Assembly (NCBI GenBank): GCA_015680685.1
Contig: MNCI01030836.1
Location: 59,443 to 123,442, forward strand
Length of the DNA: 64,000 nt
Reading direction: 5' to 3'
Source: Gnetum montanum
Lineage: Eukaryota; Streptophyta; Gnetopsida; Gnetales; Gnetaceae
Below the pieces are notes generated by a model that ran no database searches, had not been told where the DNA came from, and worked only from the letters and a program-made list of their open reading frames with translations. The translations under genes were made by a program, and so were the position numbers. This document shows positions 45,412 through 56,874 of this stretch, piece after piece. Positions within the stretch are counted from its first letter, which is position 1, and every line of letters begins with the position of its first letter.

Positions 45412-45602
45412 GGAAGTTGAAGGATTAGCTATTCTTTGGAAGTTGAAGGTTCAAAAGTTGAAGGATCGATCATTACAGAAGTTGAAGGATCAACCATTAT
45501 AGAAGTTGAAGTGTCAGCCGTTACAGAGGCTGAAGGGTTGGCCATTATAGAAATTGAAAGTTTGACCGTTACAGAAGTTGAAGGGTCAAAAATTGAAGGG
45601 AT
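45412..45602 (+). repeat. 24-bp tandem repeat (8-residue unit) in place of the copia RT core
   Basis: Units such as GAAGTTGAAGGATCAACCAT plus TATA recur every 24 bp about six times. In one frame (45436-45642) they read as repeats like EVEGSTII and EVEGSAVT. Confidence 0.85.
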
Positions 45603-46116
45603 GCTATTTTCTCTCCCTTTTATTTGGAAGTTTGATGTATGATATGATCTGTACCAGACCCGAGATAGAACATATAGTGGGAGTTGTTAGCAGGTTCATC
45701 TTTGATATATGAAGGGAGCATTGGAAAGCTGTAAAGTGGCTCTTGAGATATCTAAAAGGAACTTTATGTATGACACTTTGTTTTAAAAGGAGCAGCATTC
45801 CTCTACAGGGTTTTTCTAATGTAGATTTGGGAAGTGATTTGAATAGTAGGAAGAGTGCCACTAGTTATATTTTCATTGTGGGTAGTACTACTATGAGTTG
45901 GATGTCTCAACTTCAGAAGAGTGTTGCTCTTTCAACCACAGAAGAAAAATATATGGCTACATTAGAAGCTAGAAACAAGATGATTTGGTTGAAGGGTCTT
46001 TTAAGAGAGTTGGGTAAGACACAAGACAATAGCGAGCTTTTTAGTGATAGTCAGAGTGCCATACATTTGACTAAAGATCCAATTTTTTATTCCAAATCTA
46101 AACACATTCAATTGAG

Positions 46117-46230
46117 GTATCATCATATTCATGGATTGATAGATGATGGGGCAATAGGTATCATCATATTCATGGGTTGATAGATGATGGGGCAGTAGGT
46201 ATCATCATATTCATGGGTTGATAGATGATG
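46117..46230 (+). repeat. 41-bp tandem triplication after copia RNase H
   Basis: GTATCATCATATTCATGGRT begins copies at 46117, 46158 and 46199. The period of 41 is not a multiple of three, so it shifts the frame. Confidence 0.92.
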
Positions 46231-46442
46231 GGATATTATTGTTGAGGCAAATTCCTAGGTCAAAGAACCCTAAAAGGGTGCAAGGTGGTCACCATTACTA
46301 AGCTGAGGCTTTGCATGACCTTAGCAGGCCTCCATGGTTAGTGATGAGAAGGTGCTACACTAGGATTTGATGGTGTACATGGGAGAAGAAAGGTTGCAAG
46401 AGTTTTTTATTTTTTTCTTAGATCAGTCTTCAAGTGGGAGAT

Positions 46443-46691
46443 TCTTGGAATCATGTGGTGATTGATCCAGATTCTTAGATCATGGGATAGTTTCAGTTTT
46501 AGATGTTTTCTTGATGTATATTTATGTAATGTTCAAAAAATCTCTTGTAACTATAATATGCAAAATATACAATGAAACTCTAGTGCGATTGTGAATGAGA
46601 AGCAATCTTGTTGAACCATAAAAATTTTGTGTTTTATGTATGCTTCTTTTTCCTGTTCTTGGGGTTTTTTCACTTGATTAATTTCCTAACA
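46443..46691 (+). repeat. Copia 3' LTR
   Basis: 249 bp, preceded by the polypurine tract CAAGTGGGAGAT. Begins TCTTGGAATC, where the 5' LTR has TGTTGGAGTC, and ends CCTAACA. Confidence 0.88.
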
Positions 46692-46696
46692 AGAGT

Positions 46697-47100
46697 ATGC
46701 ATCAATTGGGCTGGAGTCAAGTGCTCATCTTGGTACAGGGAGACTAACAATTTCCATGGTATGCTTTCTGTCATATGTTTATCTTCCATGCTAGTTCTAT
46801 CCATGCATATGAATAGTTTCTCTAGCCCTTGTTAAATTACTCTTTGGTTAATTGCAAGAATCTCCTCATTTTAGATTTGAGGAGGAATATGCTAACTGGT
46901 TCTCTCCCAAATTATTTAAGGAGAATGCATAACCTCATAGTGTTGAATCTCAGCCATAACATGTTTGAAGGTACCATTCCTAAATGGGTAGTCAACTTCA
47001 CATAGCTACAAGTGTTGAATCTATCCAACAATCACTTTCATGGCAATGTTCCATCCCACCTCAACATCATAGTTACTAGAAACGAGAAACAGAGCAACAT
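46697..47100 (+). pseudogene. RLP middle piece: end of LRR cap and a few LRRs
   Basis: Continues the cap split at 28169 with CINWAGVKCSSW. After a break near 46840 it passes to NLLILDLRRNMLTGSLPNYL, NLIVLNLSHNMFEGTIPKWV and LQVLNLSNNHFHGNVPSHL, each a plant extracellular LRR of about 24 residues. An RLP normally has around 20 or more LRRs, so most were lost between cap and C-terminal repeats. A TAG interrupts at about 47005. Confidence 0.78.
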
Positions 47101-47380
47101 GGCGACAATAGAAATGTGATAAAGAATCCAAGAAATAATCTAGAAGAATTTGAATATTTCCATGTCAAAAATGAAATAGAAGTGATACATAGGAAGAGAA
47201 CTACCAATATAACTCATATATTATGAAAGAAATTATGGTTTATGATGAAATATACTTAATTTAAATGTATTTTATTTAATAACTATGGTAAAACCTTTTA
47301 GTTTTCTCAAAAAAATATATTAATATGCCACAAACAGTAAACACCTAAAGCAACGATGTTTTTGAAATGGGTTTCCCACT

Positions 47381-48106
47381 GTGAAAATGGAAAACACAAA
47401 ACATTGGCCATCCACTGTGTTTTTGGCAACTAGGCTCAACATGCTCAAGCAATTTCAACAATCAGAAGATAGAGAAGACAATGATGAGAATGTGTTGAAG
47501 GCAGTGATATTAATGTTGACAGAGAAAGGGCTGGAGCTAGAGTATGTATCGGTGATAGTAGGTAACAATGTGATAGATCTCTCAAGAAACAATTTGACAA
47601 GTAAGATTCCGGAAATCATAGGAACCCTCATTACCTTCAGATTGCTAAATTTATCTTATAACATGTTGACTAGGCACATACCTCCATCAATGAGGAAATT
47701 ACAACTTCTAGAACAGCTGGATTTAAGATGGAACAAGTTATCAAACAAAATTCCAATGCAATTGCACTCATTAGACTTTTTAAGTGTTTTGAATGTTTCT
47801 CATAATAGATTATGTGGTAGGATTCCTAGAAGCACACAATTTTCAACATTTGATGGAAGTTCATTTGCAAAGAATGAATGTTTGTGTGGATTTCCTACTA
47901 GCATTCCATGCAAAGATGAAAATGAAACAAAGTCTACAGAACACAAGATAGAGACAAAGTCACATCATAATCAGTGGCATTGGGTTAATGAACATGTATC
48001 ATTGGCAACATTCGGATTAGGACTTGGGTTATCATATGGTGGCACAATTGCTTTGTATTTTCATTGGGATGTCTTTTCTCAGTTCTTTGGAACCTACCTT
48101 ATTTGA
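47381..48106 (+). pseudogene. RLP C-terminal piece: last LRRs, juxtamembrane and transmembrane part
   Basis: Open frame of 241 codons. After an island-like part (VLKAVILMLTEKGLELEYVS, typical of RLPs) come VIDLSRNNLTSKIPEIIGTL, LLNLSYNMLTRHIPPSM, LEQLDLRWNKLSNKIPMQL and FLSVLNVSHNRLCGRIP. The closing motif STQFSTFDGSSFAKNECLCG and a Cys pair with acidic residues follow, then a Gly-rich hydrophobic segment (LATFGLGLGLSYGGTIALYF) as membrane anchor, and a short tail. There is no kinase. On its own it lacks a signal peptide and is cut from its N-terminus by the transposon nest, so pseudogene is the better call. Confidence 0.85.
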
Positions 48107-50411
48107 ATGCAATCCTATGTCTCCAAAATTGTCAAATGTAGTAACTTAGCTTTATAGTTTTGTGCTTGTATGTGTGAGTGTCTTTATCAATGTGTTTTAT
48201 TGTATAAATTTCAGTAAGTGACTATGATTCTATAGTACTGGTACATGGTAAATCTTTAGTCTATGTCTATGCTTTTGTGACAGTCTCAAATCTCCTTGTA
48301 AAAATATATTTGATGTAGTGTTGTCAAGAGCAACATATAATTAATTTGCTTTTTATGGCTAAAAAAATGTTCAGAGGACCCTGCTATTGTTTGCTAATTA
48401 ATTTAGCTTCATGGTTGAGCAATGCTTTCAGGATTCATGCTTTTGAAATTCTTTTTTTTTTAATTATCTATATGTAGAATACTTCCTCTTAGAACTGATG
48501 AAGATATTCTCAGCGGAAATAACAGTCAAAATTTGTGAGGACTTGTTTGTTGTTGTTGATGTCCGATGAAGAGTCATCACATGCAACGAACTTAATTTAA
48601 AATCATTCGCCAAGGTACTGCAGTTATGTGAAATTGTGCAGTGCACTATATGTTCAAGGATATAATATTTACAGAATGGACAAATAGTCCTGTATGTGCA
48701 ATGAGGTAGTAGAAGATTAAAATTACAGGTAAAGATTTGCATGCTGATATAGTTGAGAATGTGAAGTGATCTCAATAGCAGCAATGGAAGAGCGAACAAT
48801 CTGTCTGAGAAATTATGTCCTTTTCTTAAGGTATGGTGTTTTACTCATGACTTCACTCTAGGTTAGACACTTTGACCTAAGTCTCTGAGAAACTAATTAC
48901 AAAAGCAAATTTCTAGAGTAGATGACGCCATAATGATTGTAAGTCATTTTATTAAAACTATTTTTGGATTTCATGAAAGTGTGTTCTGTCCAATAGATCT
49001 TGTCTTTCAAAGTAACAACACATTCAATTTTAATTCAATTTCATAATGCATACGGGTTGTGCTGCTTCCTAATTACTCTGTGTTTTGACATTGATGGGAA
49101 TGATCCTTTATGCATTCAAATTTAATTATTTAAAGAAAGAAAATGTTGTTGATTCTAGGTTTTTCATGCTGGTCACAAAACATTGTTGATTTAGTATAAA
49201 TGGTTCAAGATGATTGTTAAACTTAGAAATCTGGAAAAAATTGTAGACTTGCTTTTGATACAGAAGTTCGTACGTTGATGCAAGATTGTGATCAAGATAC
49301 TAAATTTATTAGGTTCAAATTATGTTAAAATACAGCAATACAGATGCAATACAATTTTCTTAGCTTATCAAATGCATATACTAATTCTTATGATGTAAGT
49401 TGCAAGTTGTAAAATACTTAGAAAACTTTTTGCATCACTACTAAACATCATGGATAGTATACACTACATAGGAGAATTCGGTGAACTAGGATTTAATAAA
49501 GTCTTGCATAGGGAGATAACAGTGAAATATAATAGCAATAAACAATAACAAACTTTAGGCAAAAGATTTCATAAAACATGTCTTTATAAATATTTTAAAC
49601 CAGCCACTGAGGTGGAAAGCACACTTGTTAGAATAAATCAAAGTTTCTAGGGTGAAATTTAGCTTCTAAAACAATGGTGCATATAATGTAAATTTGAAAA
49701 CATTATAAAACTATAAAATAATTTGAAAATGTAAGTGCTTTGATAATACTCTTACTAATTCACAGGAAAAGATTGAAAAATGAGCATAAGCTTTAAGAAA
49801 AACACTACTCAACTCTCCCTTTTAGCTTTCCTACCTGTATTAACAATGAGTGCCCCTGTCGATGTTTTTTATTGCATTAGTCTCATAATATACTTTTTCT
49901 TCTTAATCAATTTTGTACAAAGTAAATCTTCAATCTATGTTGTTGTTGTATTCTTGGAGTGTACATTTAATCTATGCTTTTTATGACAAAAATTACTCAG
50001 AATTGTGATTTTTAATTTAGCATGATGCTAGAGCAGTGCTTGCAGCATTTGTAATTCTGAACTTCTTTCAAGCAGAGTCAATTTGTAATTATGAAATAAT
50101 CTTAATAAAAATAATGCATATATTTTGTAGTGATATGTTGATTGTGGTTACTTGAACAATGCATTTTTGCTAGATGAAGATAATGTTCATGTTACACCAA
50201 AAACATGCATAAATATTTTAGTACAATCAAGTGTTGTGGGTCTCTCATTTTTTTTTTTTTTTTTTACCATTTAGAAAATGATAATGCAATGTGGTTGAAG
50301 CTAGTTTGAGTTGACCAAGGACTCACGCTTAACACAGTATGCCCTTACCAATTAGAGAATTTGAAATGTTTAGGATGTTGAAAATATTGCTTTATCTTAG
50401 AAAGTAACATG
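48107..50411. other. Downstream/intergenic sequence
   Basis: No gene recognised. ORFs at 48464-48799 and 49780-49986 show no motif. A T19-like run lies near 50250-50268. Bases 50412-50416 (accac) duplicate 51289-51293 around the next solo LTR. Confidence 0.55.
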
Positions 50412-50416
50412 ACCAC

Positions 50417-51288
50417 TAATGAGTTGTTGGTTAGCTACGTCGATGAGGCCTCGTCAACGAAGCTCCATCGATGTATCTTATACTACATCAACAAGGCTTT
50501 GTCGATGCAATGTCTATCTGTGCCTATAAATACATGCCTACCAACTGCATATATGGCAATCTAGATTTCAGTAGCAACAAAGTTCTTGCATTTTTTTCAT
50601 TTGAAAGTTAAATTTTTTTCCTCCAAGTGCTCACAACAAGAGTCATTGAGTGTACGGATCTTTTTTTGAGCATTGTTGTACCTAAGCACAATAGTGTGTG
50701 CAGCAATAAAGATGAGCTTTCTTATAAACCTTGCAGTACTTTGGATTGATTAGCTATATTATTTATGCATTTACTATTTTCAATTATTTATTAAATGTTT
50801 CTAATTAGTTATTAAATAGTTCCTAGTTATTACGTTAATGAGACAATTAAGTGAGATAGATTACATACATAAGTACAACTGCTTCGAGCATAACAAGTAT
50901 TCGCTTGGTAATCCCAGCAGCGTTATTGCTTGGTACGCCCAGTAGTAGATATGTGGGTTCATGACATGTACAGAAAGTGGCATCATATGGTTATGTTAGG
51001 ATTAGTTAATTTAGATTAGTTAATCAAATCTCTTTTTATCTACATTTCAAGCACCCAACTATAATACATAAAAATGATAAAAATCGAATACCTCGGTCAT
51101 ACTTAACCATGCTAACGAACATCACAAGTGTAATTGGGAAGACAATGATTAACCTTAAGGTTAGATTCACTTCCTAAAGGGCTAGTGCACTAGAAACGAT
51201 AAAGTCCATGGAATTCAATCAGATTGTGCGTGAACGCTTTGTGATTCGTATGGTATGGTTGGCCGTAGGGGTACCTCACTGCTCATCA
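50417..51288 (+). repeat. Solo LTR, B family
   Basis: 872 bp, TAATGA (decayed TGATGA) to CTCATCA, with perfect 5-bp duplication accac on both sides. U3 units CGTCGATGAGGCCT (50438), CGTCAACGAAGCTC (50452) and CATCGATGTATCTT (50466) show the 14-bp period in relatively undecayed form. A TATA-like CTATAAATACATG follows near 50524. It arose by recombination between the LTRs of a former full element. Confidence 0.93.
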
Positions 51289-51293
51289 ACCAC

Positions 51294-53300
51294 CATGGCT
51301 AAGGGTAGGATAAATCAATTTAGAAATCTTTTTCAAAATATTTTTGGGTTTAATTTTTTTAAATATTTTTTTAACCTATTTATAGAATTTTTTCCCCAAT
51401 TTATAACTCAACATTACTAAGTAGAATTGAACTTGTGACTTGCAAGTTTTAGGCCAAGATCAATACCTCAATGTTATTCAAGTAAACTTACTAATTCAAA
51501 TTACATAGTACATAATGATTCCTACATCCAATAATCTCCCCTTGAAGTGTATCTTGCATGGATATATTAGGAGACAAATTAACAAAGTATCTAGAGAGAT
51601 TAAAACCCATAACAATAGCTTTGATTTCGAAGTATGATTGTCAAGTTCAATGCTAAGTTGAAAGAAATTAGGATCAACCTAGTTAATCATAAAACCAAAA
51701 GCCATAGCTTCATTTGAAACATAGGTCCAAATGTATTAAAGCACCAATGAATGCAAGGTAATAAACAAATCAACCATCTTCTAATTTGTTAAGCATTATA
51801 GTATTTTACTTACAAGGTATTCCTTCTTATCTATTTCATTTTATCTCTTCTTATATGTACGTGGTAACCACATTAAAGCTTTTTAAGCTAAAATTAAAAT
51901 TAAAGTTTAATATCAATTCTATAGCAATTGGTTGTTGAAACTAGAAACTTAAATAAATTAATTTTAAAAAACCCCTACAAGATTGACCTTATGTCAAAAA
52001 GTTTTTATCATTTTCTATAGCCTGAATAGACCCCACAACATGGAAGCAATCAACAAAAGCACCTTATTGTAGTGACCTTGGTAAGTGTAATAGCTATTGT
52101 TGGTTATGAAGTGGAGGGTGAAGTAGCCTTTGTCACACTAACACATCAACAAAAATTTTAATTTTTGAATTGATAATATTCTTATCAAGATAACAAAATT
52201 TTTGTCCTATGAGCTATCTATTCAAATTGATCAATACTTATTGTAGTGAAAGTGAAAGCATTCAAAAAAACTTATATCTTATTTGTTCATTTTTATAGTT
52301 GACATTAACTTAATTTTTCATATCTTTAGCTTTATCACATTTTTTCTTTTCATTTGCCACTTTTTTCTTAAGTAGAAAAGGACAAAAATTATAAAAATAA
52401 AGAAGATTATAACATATAATTGCTTGAATGTAAGTGTTCCTACTTGCTTGCAATACTAATTCTTTTTTATGGTTAAGAAGATTGATTAAGAAAAATGGAA
52501 AAGCAAAGGAAAGACATCTACAATAACTAGATAATGTGGAAATAGATTCTATGTGCTTAATGGGATTGAGAAAGCTAACAATTAGTCACTAAACTATTTA
52601 GAAAATCAATAAAAGATTAAATAGTTTAACAAAACATAAAACTTTAAAATATTTTTCAAAATAGGTATTGTTAACCCTAACATCCCCATAAATAGGCCCT
52701 ATCCTTACCGGACCTTAATTTAACTAGGTGTTAACAAAAAAATCAGAATGAAAATAAATCTAGATGACTGCCACTGTCATTCACACCGCACCAGTGTTGC
52801 TCCCGTTGTTGCCGTGAAGCTTGCTCTCAATGCCAAAGGCCAATGCCAATGCTTTCATCATCACATTTCCTTCTTTTATCATCATCATGGTTTCCCTCAC
52901 CTGTCTCCGCTGCTGCTTCTTCTGCTACTATTACTAGTCTCTTCTTGGCATTGCCAAAAAGAAAGAAATCAAGTTAGAAAAAGAAACCAACCAACAAACA
53001 ATGCCCATGCCCTACTCGCCACCACCAACAGCATCAACAAATCTCACGGAGTCGTTGGTGGCTAATTTGTTTAGGTAAAAAGCAGTTGCTGGAATCGGCA
53101 AGTGTGGGGATTAAGAAATGCAGGAAACCCACAAAAAGCCATTGATGGGTATCAGAGGTACACAGGCGTTTCAGGATTTGTTTTGTCACGTCTGACCATT
53201 TCTGCAACTGCTCATTTGGCAGCCGCATGCTTGGACTTGTTTCCAGAGATGGATTTAGTATGCGTTTTTCAAACACAAGCCCACCATTTTCATCTCTGCG
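51294..53300. other. Intergenic sequence with a possible minus-strand copia remnant
   Basis: Read on the minus strand, 51520-51545 gives CTTCAAGGGGAGA followed by TTATTGGATG, which resembles a copia polypurine tract and LTR start. No coding remnant supports it. From about 52740 GC content rises toward the TIFY-like remnant; the ORF at 52748-53065 has no recognisable motif. Confidence 0.35.
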
Positions 53301-53630
53301 GCTACTGCACCATAACTACGCTCTGCCGCTTTCTTCTTCTTAATCTTCTTTCATTTTCTTCATCTCTTGGTTTTGCCTCCTCTTGACTCTCTCACACACG
53401 CACACAACCTCATAATTAACTTGGACTTGGCCCTCTTTTTCCATGCACATGTTCTTCTCGTGATTATTTGTAAATTTAGTGACTGTGGAAACGTGGCCTC
53501 ATCTCCATGCATTTCTTCGATCGCCTGTTTCCACTTGTTGTTCGTGTTACCGTATAATAGCAGCTCAGCTGTTGTTGATTCTTTCCTTCTCCATGCGTGC
53601 TTGCTTGCTTGCTTGCAGAAGAACGTGAAG

Positions 53631-54157
53631 ATGAATGTGACCATGTCGCAGGGCTTTGGCGCGTCGTCCATGGAGCTTCCCAGGCCCCGTCGCTGCTCCT
53701 CCGAGATTATTGTTGCGTGGAATTTCCTGGATCAAGCCGGAGATGATGCACTAAGTAGTTTGGTGGCCACAAACTCATGGAGCTGTTTCCGGAGCGCAAA
53801 ACTGAGGAACAACAACAACAACAGTTGCAGCACCAGAATGACGTCGATTCCTCATCGCCTTGTTGCCGATCAGTGACCATGGATCCGCATGACAAAGACA
53901 ACATCTGTGAGCTCACAATCTTTTACAACAGAGCCGTCAATGTTTACAGGGTTGGGCTCGATAAAGCGCAGCGGATATGCAGAAGGCGAAAGCGCAATCA
54001 AAAGGAAGGAGGCTAAGGCAGGAGCAGCGGAAGCAGCCATCAGCCATAGCAGGATAGTAAACTATGCGCCGGAGACTCGTGATTCCGATAAATTTTCACG
54101 AACTGTTCGCGTCGGATTCGGGAGCGTGTGCAGAAGCGCATTAAATTCGCAATGGGT
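53631..54157 (+). pseudogene. TIFY-domain (JAZ-like) gene remnant, frameshifted
   Basis: Proposed start ATG at 53631 (MNVTMSQGFGASSMELPRP). A different frame from 53777 carries MELFPERKTEEQQQQQ and then ICELTIFYNRAVNVY, with the TIFY signature LTIFY at 53912-53926. LDKAQRI follows, as in TIFY/JAZ domains (for example VNVFD...DKAQ.I). The two parts are in different frames, and after KAQRI the frame shifts again. No Jas motif is seen. A good 5' splice site GG|GTACGT is at 54155-54160, so the end of an exon is plausible and the Jas part could lie on a lost exon. JAZ proteins repress jasmonate-responsive transcription. CpG content is higher than in the neighbouring repeats. Confidence 0.6.
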
Positions 54158-54159
54158 AC

Positions 54160-55580
54160 GTATTTCATAATTTCCAATGAAATTTTGTCTGAATTTGTAC
54201 ATATATACATTAAAATGGTCGCTTTGCCTTGCCTCGTATTGTTCTTGCCTTTTTAATTCTTGCGATGTCTGCATTTTACATTAAAATCTTACATATCTTC
54301 TCCTGTTCTGAATCATACCAAAAATTTCATTTCATTGTTAAGTGCCAAGCAAGCAATCAAGATTCATGGCATCGGCATGAGATGGACCACAGAAAACAAG
54401 GGAGTAGGAATAAATCAACAAACACACAGAAATCACGAAAGGGCTACTATGGTAACCGAAGGCCGAAGGAGACATTGTTCAACAGCTAATGCTGCAGTTG
54501 AGCTCTTAAACTTTTTCTCTCCCGTTCTTCCTAATTTCTTGTAGTTTCTCCTCTTTTGAGGTGAGCTTTTCCCCTTTGGCTGTTAGTGTCTCCTTCTTTG
54601 AGACCTCTTCATCTTTTTTGACCCTCTCTTTTATCCCCTTTGTACTATTTTCTTTTTTCTCTATTAATTAAATTTATTTTTTGGTGTCCGACACCACCCC
54701 AAACCGAAGGCCGAAGGGGCAAGTATGGGCTGGACGGGGCATGCGAGGAAAACATTGCATTTGCATGGATTCGCCTGGCTTTGGGAGCGTCAAAGATTCC
54801 GCCATGACTCACATATTCATGCGTGTTTATTGTTCATTGGCGCATGGACAATGGCCATATGCAAGCTCATGGTGCTCTATTTTTACTTTCCCCTTCATCA
54901 TGACTAGTGCCGATTTTTCAGCATCTGAAAGATTTCTATCATTGTAGGTGAGATTTGTAGGTGAGATGAGTTATTGGGCTATGCCTAGTTTAGTTAAGTT
55001 GTGTATTCTTATAATGCGGTCATCTTCAACATGGTTCCATGGTGCTACTCATAGGTAGTCCCTAGGGTGCTACTCATAGTATTAGCAAACCTGATTTGTT
55101 ATAAATTTGATTGAGGCCTGAGGCTTAATTTCATTTTTGGAAATATTGGGTTGAGTAACAAAAGGATTTCATTTTATTGTTGTCATTTTGGTTGTTGCAG
55201 AAATTATATGTTTGGCCAGATTATGGCTCCTAAGTAAGGAAATGGATTCAATGCCCTCCATACCTTTGCAAATTTTCTTACTTCAATGTAATGGTGATAT
55301 TGCAATCTTCTGTGCAATTCTTAAGCATTAACAATATTTTGGATTTACATTGTACTTGTTCTATATTTTACAATGTATTTTTATGATATATGAGATTTAT
55401 TTTTTAAAAAAACCTAATATATTTAAAGTTTCTCTATCACATCCCCGACTACGAACCCGTCCCCATTTTTTCTTGAGGCACACATACCCAAACACGTTCA
55501 GAATCACGAATACTCGATTCCTCACTTCCACAAATCGGATTCTTTTGATGCATAAATAGTAAAGCAATCTTGGCCAAGAT
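54160..55580. other. Sequence after the TIFY-like remnant, nothing firm
   Basis: AACCGAAGGCCGAAGG occurs twice (about 54457 and 54702), flanking CT/T-rich sequence of about 240 bp. No domain is recognised in the small ORFs. Confidence 0.45.
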
Positions 55581-55581
55581 T

Positions 55582-55757
55582 ACAGATCTAAATGCATAGG
55601 CAAATGTTATGAAAAAGGTCCAAATCAAAGAAAAAATGTATGGCCAAACAATCACTTTAAACGACACTACTTCGGGCCCACCTAGACAGCGGATTGATCC
55701 ATCTGTGGTACTTGAACTTTATGAAAATTGGGTTATACCTCTAACAACACAGGTGGA
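55582..55757 (+). pseudogene. Chorismate-mutase-like C-terminal fragment
   Basis: The frame through 55609 reads KEKMYGQTITLND, then RQRIDPSVVLELYENWVIPL and TTQVE. This resembles the C-terminal end of plant AroQ-type chorismate mutase, where a K/R-x-DP-x-VV-x-LY-x-xW-x-x-PLT-x-xVE segment precedes the terminal LLRRLD. Here the sequence after VE differs, and there is a stop upstream (after DLNA). It is probably a pseudogene or a fragment carried by a repeat. Chorismate mutase makes prephenate for Phe/Tyr synthesis. Confidence 0.5.
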
Positions 55758-55929
55758 AAGCTCTCAGAAAATTAAGGCCATTGAGATGACACAATATATT
55801 TGCAGCATTAGTTGGAAGATCCAAAGAACATAAAGCATATCTCCAACTTTCATGTGTAAAGACATGTGGCACTCATAAGATACATGGCATCCATGCTACA
55901 CTTTCTTAAAAAAGAAATTAAGGAGGAGG

Positions 55930-56220
55930 AGAAGAACTTAAGAGCTATATAAGCTCACTTACATGGATGAAGAGACATCAAGGGAAGGGGTCAAGCAAAG
56001 TCTCTTGGCTTTTCTCTTTTGCTTTCTATATCTTGCTTTCTCTTCCCTTCTCCCTTCTTTCTCCTGTTCCATCCCACCATCTCCCTATCCCATATCTCTT
56101 TTCTCTTTCAATATTAGTATTACTATTGCTATGTACAACTCATTGCCTAGTGTTGTACGCTGATTAGATGCTTTTTTTTGTGGCTAATAGTAGTTGCTAC
56201 TAGATGGTATCATCATCTGC
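55930..56220 (+). repeat. Possible copia-type LTR end and PBS
   Basis: A TATATAAGCTC box (about 55945), a CT-rich leader, and then TGGTATCATCATCTGC at 56204-56219, which resembles an initiator tRNA-Met primer-binding site. No coding part follows and no partner LTR is seen. Confidence 0.3.
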
Positions 56221-56780
56221 AACTTGTCGATGCTACCTATGAGTGTTGCAACGCACTATCATCACAACTATTTAGAACTATGAACAATCCTGCTAAGTTC
56301 CTTCTTTTCTTTTCTTCCTATGTTATTTGTTTATCATTCACTTAATATAATGATTCTCTTTTCAGTTATTTTTCTTTGCAAGTAACTTAATATTTTCTAA
56401 TTTAATGCTATGTTAAAATTATCAGTTACATTTTCTTTTTCACTTAAGACTATTCCCTAACCATAAGCAAGCTGCCCTAGGTAATAGCCTTGCCAAATCG
56501 TGCACTTTAGGGGCATTGTGCATTAGTTTGCTCATGGCCCAAATTTTTGCATCAACAAGTATCAAAATTTGATCTTAATTTACAAATGATCAATATTGCA
56601 TGCTTATGTATAAATGATCCTATATCTATGATACATTGCAAATTCAATTGCACATTTGAAATATCACCTAGTTAAACAAGAAAAATAAAACAAGAATAGT
56701 ACTTGACATAAATGATTTGAATGTTGTGTTTTTGCATCACATCATTTAATTGTGAAACAAAACTTTGATTAGGAGGTAGG
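56221..56780. other. Intergenic sequence
   Basis: AT-rich, no feature recognised. Confidence 0.5.
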
Positions 56781-56874
56781 TGATGAGTCACAGATTGGCC
56801 ACGTCGATGAGGCATCCTTGACTAGGCCTTGTTGACTTAGTCACGTCAACCAGGCCCCATCAATGCATCATTAA
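56781..56874 (+). repeat. Fragment F: start of a plus-strand B-type LTR interrupted by element E
   Basis: TGATGAGTCACAGATTGGCC followed by CACGTCGATGAGGC-type units matches the first 90 bp of B-family LTRs. It stops where the minus-strand LTR of E begins at 56875; the rest would lie beyond the right edge of the window. Confidence 0.75.

Larger units (their letters stand above)
44809..46340 (+). pseudogene. Copia RT fragment and RNase H (broken)
   Basis: Resumes after element C with LRRSTRIPRLRDRYSPS, the junction typically found before copia RT. RT pieces follow (KYKARLVVKDFQ, RLVLSIVTTDDLHLKQLDVKITFLHGDL) up to about 45375. The RT core with its catalytic Asp pair is missing, and a 24-bp repeat array lies there instead. 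RNase H follows at 45743-46180 with GSDLNSRKSATSYIFIVG, VALSTTEEKYMA, FSDSQSAIHLTKDP and SKHIQLRYHHI. Confidence 0.85.
28170..46691 (+). mobile_element. Ty1/copia retrotransposon inside the RLP gene, itself carrying nested elements
   Basis: LTRs 28170-28420 and 46443-46691. Flanking bases ggagt (28165-28169) and agagt (46692-46696) form a 5-bp duplication with one G/A difference. The interior is split by element C (30628-44808); the two parts together hold gag, protease, integrase, part of RT and RNase H in copia order. Multiple stops, a 24-bp repeat array in place of part of RT, and a 41-bp triplication after RNase H show it is dead. The net length without the nest is about 4.3 kb. Confidence 0.9.

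Noticed and set aside
53360-53671. Minus-strand ORF of 103 codons
   Set aside because: Antisense to the TIFY-like remnant and its leader, with no motif.
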